NCBI RefSeq assembly: GCF_000715075.1
Contig: NC_134097.1
Location: forward strand, 127,594,997 to 127,658,996
Reading direction: 5' to 3'
DNA: 64,000 nucleotides
Origin: Nicotiana tabacum
Taxonomy: Eukaryota; Streptophyta; Magnoliopsida; Solanales; Solanaceae
Shown piece by piece: positions 59,255-64,000 of this stretch. Position 1 is the stretch's first letter. Every line of letters begins with the position of its first letter. The notes beneath the pieces were generated by a model. The model was not told where the DNA came from. It was given only the letters and a program-made list of their open reading frames with translations, and ran no database searches. A program made the translations under genes and the position numbers.

Positions 59255-60419
59255 AAATCTAGTATAGTATGTACGCAGACTTTATGCCTACCTAGGTAGA
59301 GAGGCTGATTCCGTCTTCCGGTAACTTCATATAAAGGTCATGCCTTAAATTCTCTCTTGATAGAGAAACAAGAATCTGGATGTATTGTTACTTGCGGATT
59401 CAAATGGTGTTGATTTCACTACATTTTGTGTTAAATGCCGGTGATTTCTTGCCATCTGACGCAACCCTTACGAAAAGAAAGGAAAAGTAGTCCACGTTCT
59501 TTATACTTGGTGCACACGTACGTCTCTCCCTAGTGTAACTTACGGTTGAGTTATCAACTTGGTATTCTGATGTTTCCTTTCTTTGGTAGGAATCTAGTTT
59601 ACCCCGAGCATGTGTATTCGTTTAAGGTTGCTTTCATTCTTTGGTCATTGGAAAATCTTCAACAGAATTAGGCCCAAAATATACAAGTAAAGAAAGGTTA
59701 AGGTTGATTGAATTGAAGGGGAAAAGAGGGGAAGGAAAGTTCCAAATTAAAAAATTGATAATCAAGTGAACCCGTCTAAGAATATAGAAAATTTACGCGC
59801 ATTTGGTGTTAATACCAACCAATGAGTACATGACATATGTTTTTTCCCTTTCCGTCTGAAAACGTCTAATACTGTGGTATTCTTAAGAAAACTACTAGCC
59901 CACACCCAACCTAATTTTAGTTTGAAAATCCTTTTTTCAGTTTTTTTGGGTATACGGGTGGTGTTTTTGCATATTAAATATTGATAAGAATAATTGTTGA
60001 TTGAATAAAGTATAGTGGAGCTTTAGGACTTGGGAATTGGAATATTCGTAAAATAAAATAGTCGAGGTGCGTGCTTCATTGCTTGTATGCAATCTTGAGG
60101 TTTTAAACATTGTGCTTGTCCAAATGGAAGCTAGTCCGTATTCTCCTCGATGTTCTTTGCTGCTGTTGGAGAAGAATCTATTTCCCTCCAGTAACTTTTA
60201 ATGGTGGGTTTTACTAATTAAGTTAATTGATTAATTTTCTGTATCACCTTGCAACGTTACTCCGCCTATATACATAGTATAAAATTAGTCCGACTGTTAG
60301 ATAAAAAGAGGAGGGTTGCACGTGGTCTATTACCACGATATACTGATCTTTATTTCCCGAGATTCATTGTGTGCCACCCACATTGTTAGATTATTATGGC
60401 AACCGAAGCCCACAACTAG
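59255..60419. other. Intergenic, nothing recognised
   Basis: No supported coding sequence or structured repeat. Confidence 0.5.
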
Positions 60420-60700
60420 TTTCTTCTTGTGTGTGCGCCGGTCCGCACCATCACTTTGCCATCTTCATACTCGTCCCGCCGAACTTGGGCTGTGACACCA
60501 GTTGTTGGGTTAAAACGGCTCAAAGATACTCTTAACATGATGTGATATTGTCCGCTTTGGGCCAAGCCCGCACGGTTTTCCCCAAAAGGCCTCACACCAT
60601 TAAGAGATCCCTACTCCTTGTATGTGGACTTCCAATCTTTTCACGTACCAATGTGAGATTTGGTTCACACACTCCCAACAATAATAATAGTCTAACTTTG
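60420..60700. repeat. Interspersed plant repeat (ATGATGTGATATTGTCCGC type)
   Basis: The block with ATGATGTGATATTGTCCGC, TTGGGCCAAGCCCGCACGG and CCCCAAAAGGCCTCACACC recalls a repeat seen in many dicot genomes. The class and ends are undefined. Recognition is from memory. Confidence 0.45.
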
Positions 60701-61331
60701 ATTAATCTTTTAAATACTGAAGTAAACATAGGAATTGTTTATATATTCAATCTCGGTTATTTTGAGACTGAAGTATAGTGGTCAAGATTTATGACGCTGA
60801 TAGAAATTTAAATCTTTTTGGGTTTGACCGGTTGTTACAGTAGATTCATGGCCTCTTCATTGACTAAGTTGATCGGAATTTCAGTAGTTGGATGGACGTG
60901 AGAAAAATATTTAAAGAGTAAAAGACCGAGTTGACCACGCTATTACCATTGGCTTTGCACATGAGTTGTGATGTATTGTGACCTTCAAGAGTTAGTCTCG
61001 AGTGTATTTTAAAGTTAGAATAATTAACCTTTCTATATCTGTTTAACTTTATTGTTACACGTTGTTTTCTTGAATCGCATAAAATGAAATATCTTTTGAC
61101 CCCAATAAATTGAACCTACTTGTAACTAAGATGTAATCATGTTCTTTAATACATTAGTGCAACAACTTTTAGGCCTGTTATTTCCATATCTAGACTTTGA
61201 CTACCTGTAAATATGCTTAGACCTAATCCTACTTTTTAAGCCTAATTATGTGAGTTAGGTAAACTTTTTGGGTAGAAGAAACTTCTTATATGAAAGAAGA
61301 AGCTAGCTACTTGCTTGTGCATGGCTCTTAT

Positions 61332-62236
61332 TAGGGGTGTATATATGACGGGTTGATTCGGATTTTTTAATTACCAAATCAAATTAATTGTGTCGGGTTA
61401 TTAGATCTAAAGATCAAACCAAACCAATAAAAGTCGGATTTTTTAATCTCGGGTTTTCTCGGGTTTTTTGGATTTTCGGGTTATTTCGGGGTTTTTTTTC
61501 CCCATAAAGTCTTCATAACACAAAACATAAAATTTATGCTCCAAATATTTCTTTGATCCTAGTAAGACATAACTATATAAGGTGTTTTTCAACAAAAAAA
61601 ACATAAAATACGAGATGAGCTATGGCATTAATTGTACTAAAATATTCAACAATAAAGATAATAAAATCGCATAAAATAAATATTATTAATAAGCCATAAT
61701 GAAAATAAACATAATCTAAAATTACTAAGTTACTAAAATAAGTACGACTAACAAGTACTATTTTTACACGGGTAAACACCATAAAAAAATAAGTTGCGTA
61801 TTTTATCTAAACCATGGAAAAACTAAAAAGATAGATATCCAACACTATTATCGTTCCTAGTACAATTTAACTGAATGTCCTTTATTAACATTAATATTGA
61901 CTATAAAACTTATTGTAGCATTCAAGAATTATAAGTCCAAGTTTAAAATAATACGTTAAAAGATAAAATTATGAATATATTTAAGAAATATTTATAAACT
62001 ACACAACAATAAATAGTTTTATGTGTTAAATATTTTTAAAACTTCTATACATGTAATGTCGGGTTGGTTTGGTTTGGTTTGATTTTTTTTAGTAAAAATC
62101 AAACCAAACCAATTATGGTCGAGTTTTTTTACCTAACACCAAACCAAATCAAACCAAACTATAATCGGATTTTTTTCTCGATTTGATTCAGATTGTCGAT
62201 TTGGTGCAGTTTGTCTGTTTACTTTGTACACCCCTA
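61332..62236. mobile_element. hAT-type MITE, 905 bp (family copy 1)
   Basis: It starts TAGGGGTGTATA and ends TGTACACCCCTA, with perfect 8-bp duplications GCTCTTAT at 61324-61331 and 62237-62244. Subterminal regions carry many CAAACCAAACCAA/TTGGTTTGGTTTG words and TCGGGTT repeats. It has no transposase. Confidence 0.92.
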
Positions 62237-62249
62237 GCTCTTATGTTAC

Positions 62250-63445
62250 AATCTAACCTTCTTGTCTTAGCTTTTCTTTGCACTTATCTAACTTTTTCTT
62301 GCTTTTTTCGCTTTCTTTTCTTTTTCTATCACTTGCAGGTAAAGGGGGAAAAAGTTAAAGATAAAGAAAAGGTCAAAATCATACTTTACCTGGCACATTA
62401 TTTCATTTATCTTTATGGAAATTATGGATATCTCTACTTTATGAAATTGATGTCATTTGAGTTGTGATTGAAATTTAAAAGTAGGGGCTGCTTTCCTTTC
62501 ATTCTTGATATATTATGGTAGTATTAAAACTATTTCATATCTATATGAGGTTTAATTTAAGGATATTTTAATTAGCGTTTTATACTGGAATGTTTCTATA
62601 ATTAATACCTAAATGATGTTTTAATATTTCCTATCTACTCTCAATCACAAATATTATCGCCCAAAAAATACTCGTTCAGTTGCGTGTTAATAGTTTCTTC
62701 AGAGACAATTCGATTGTCTAGAGGATACAATTCAAATCATAGTGTCACGAGTTTGAATCTCAATAATTTTGTTTTTGTTGTTGTTTTTCTTAATACATAA
62801 CTTATCAAACAATATAATGAAAAGTTAAAAGGATCGATGATCCTTTTTTATAATATGTTTCACTAAAAGATTCACTAAGTCTCTGCAAAAGCAAGAACAA
62901 TTCTGCTTGTCTAGTTGCAAATATCTGTTTGGATGTACAAATTGTTACATTAGTTAGTTTTGATGGATAATCTTTTTTAGAGGAGGAAACTTGTCCCTCA
63001 TTGGAACAATAAAGAAAGGAGAAGTATTTATAAGCACTTTTTTGTCTTATATGATTTGATTATTTTGAAATCTATTTTGGAGGATATAAGAATTTGGCTA
63101 TATTATTAATAGTCAAGGTTGGACTAGTCCGAAATTAATATTTTTAGTTACATATTATTTTTTATTTAATAAAAATATTTTTTAATCATCAAAATGTTTT
63201 TAACAGCTTATTTAAATTGAAAAAGTGACAATAGATTTCCATATTCTTCTTTTACTGCTATCAACAATTCGCAGAGTTTCTTCTTGTGGAGATTCGAGCT
63301 AATTACTGGTACTTAAATTTCATATACTTTGTAGAATCCCGAAGGAATCCTACATAATCCCTACGGCAACAAAAATGGGAGGCTTAAATTCTTTAAGGCC
63401 TTGATTATTTCGTCCCTATATTGTGCAATCTTTTCCAACACAAAT
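62250..63445. other. Intergenic, nothing recognised
   Basis: AT-rich sequence between two copies of the same MITE family. No gene is supported. Confidence 0.55.
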
Positions 63446-63453
63446 GCTACAAC

Positions 63454-64000
63454 TAGGGGTGTACAAAGGAAACCGACAAACTACACCAACCCGATAATTC
63501 GAGTCAAACCGAGAAAAAAAATCCGACTATGATTTGGTTTGATGTTGGAAAATAAAACCCGACTATAATTGGTTTGGTTTTAACTAAAGAAAGTCAAATC
63601 GAAACCAAACCAACCCGACATTACATATATTGAAATTTTAGATATATTTAATATATTATTATTTCAAGGTTGGACTTAGAACTTTTGAATGTTCCAATAA
63701 GTTTTATAGCCATTAATATTACTAAATTAAATAATGCTAACAAATGCCCAAACCAAAGTCAAATCAATACTAATGCTAACAAAAGACATTCAATTCAATA
63801 CTACGAAAGGGAATGTATTGAATATCTACTTTTTGTTTTGCAATAATGTAGATAAAAATGCATAACTTATTTTTATTTTTTCTTTAGCGTTTAGTCATGT
63901 AATTAATACTCCCTTATTAGTCTACTTATTTTAGCATGGCTTAGTACTTTTAGATTATGTTTATTTTTATTATGGCTTTTTAATTAACAATATTTATATT
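63454..64000. mobile_element. hAT-type MITE (family copy 2), cut by the window end
   Basis: It starts TAGGGGTGTACAAAGG and matches the reverse complement of the right end of 61332-62236 (AAAAATCCGA, ATTGGTTTGGTTT, CCAACCCGACATTACAT). It is therefore an inverted copy of the same family. Its other end and TSD lie outside the window. Confidence 0.85.

Overview
The window is nuclear DNA of a flowering plant, most likely Solanaceae and probably Nicotiana-like. Genes have many short exons split by AT-rich GT-AG introns, and most of the sequence is nested plant transposons. The LTR-retrotransposon, MULE and hAT families resemble ones I know from Solanaceae; the species call is inference. Only one ordinary host gene is evident: a 14-exon tRNA uracil-5-methyltransferase gene with a CCCH zinc finger (50772-58221, + strand).

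Layout. 1-3729: no recognisable gene. 3739-13764: a complete ~10 kb Mutator-like element (MULE) with short terminal inverted repeats and a perfect 9-bp target duplication (TTAACTATA). It carries a MURA transposase gene (- strand) and a convergent SUMO-protease (Ulp1/C48) gene (+ strand). Its non-coding parts are filled with CTACA/TGTAG motifs spaced 10-11 bp apart. It lies just upstream of a Helitron-type 3' end (13815-13847). 14342-40630: a TAT-lineage Ty3 retrotransposon on the - strand (TSD TATAT) with a multi-exon antisense gene (+ strand). Its 3' end is rearranged into a ~1.16 kb inverted duplication. An Athila-type Ty3 element (25995-39861, + strand, TSD GTTTT) is inserted in its gag N-terminus. 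41484-43861: a 2.4 kb solo LTR (TSD TTACT). 44285-45860: dispersed and simple repeats. 46032-49130: a decayed hAT transposase locus. 49550-50444: a MULE-type MITE (TSD TAAATAATA). 50772-58221: the host gene. 58222-64000: intergenic DNA with three hAT-type MITEs and an interspersed repeat.

How the parts fit. All target duplications still match, so the insertion order can be read: TAT first, then Athila inside it, then decay by stop codons and frameshifts. The MULE is younger-looking. All five transposase exons join in frame with an intact DDE triad and one nonsense codon. The Ulp1 gene keeps its His-Asp-Cys triad but has a one-base frameshift just after the catalytic Cys. The most unusual signals are the helically phased CTACA/TGTAG arrays in this Ulp1-carrying MULE, and a 79-bp tandem duplication in the methyltransferase gene that creates an in-frame 48-nt potential exon.
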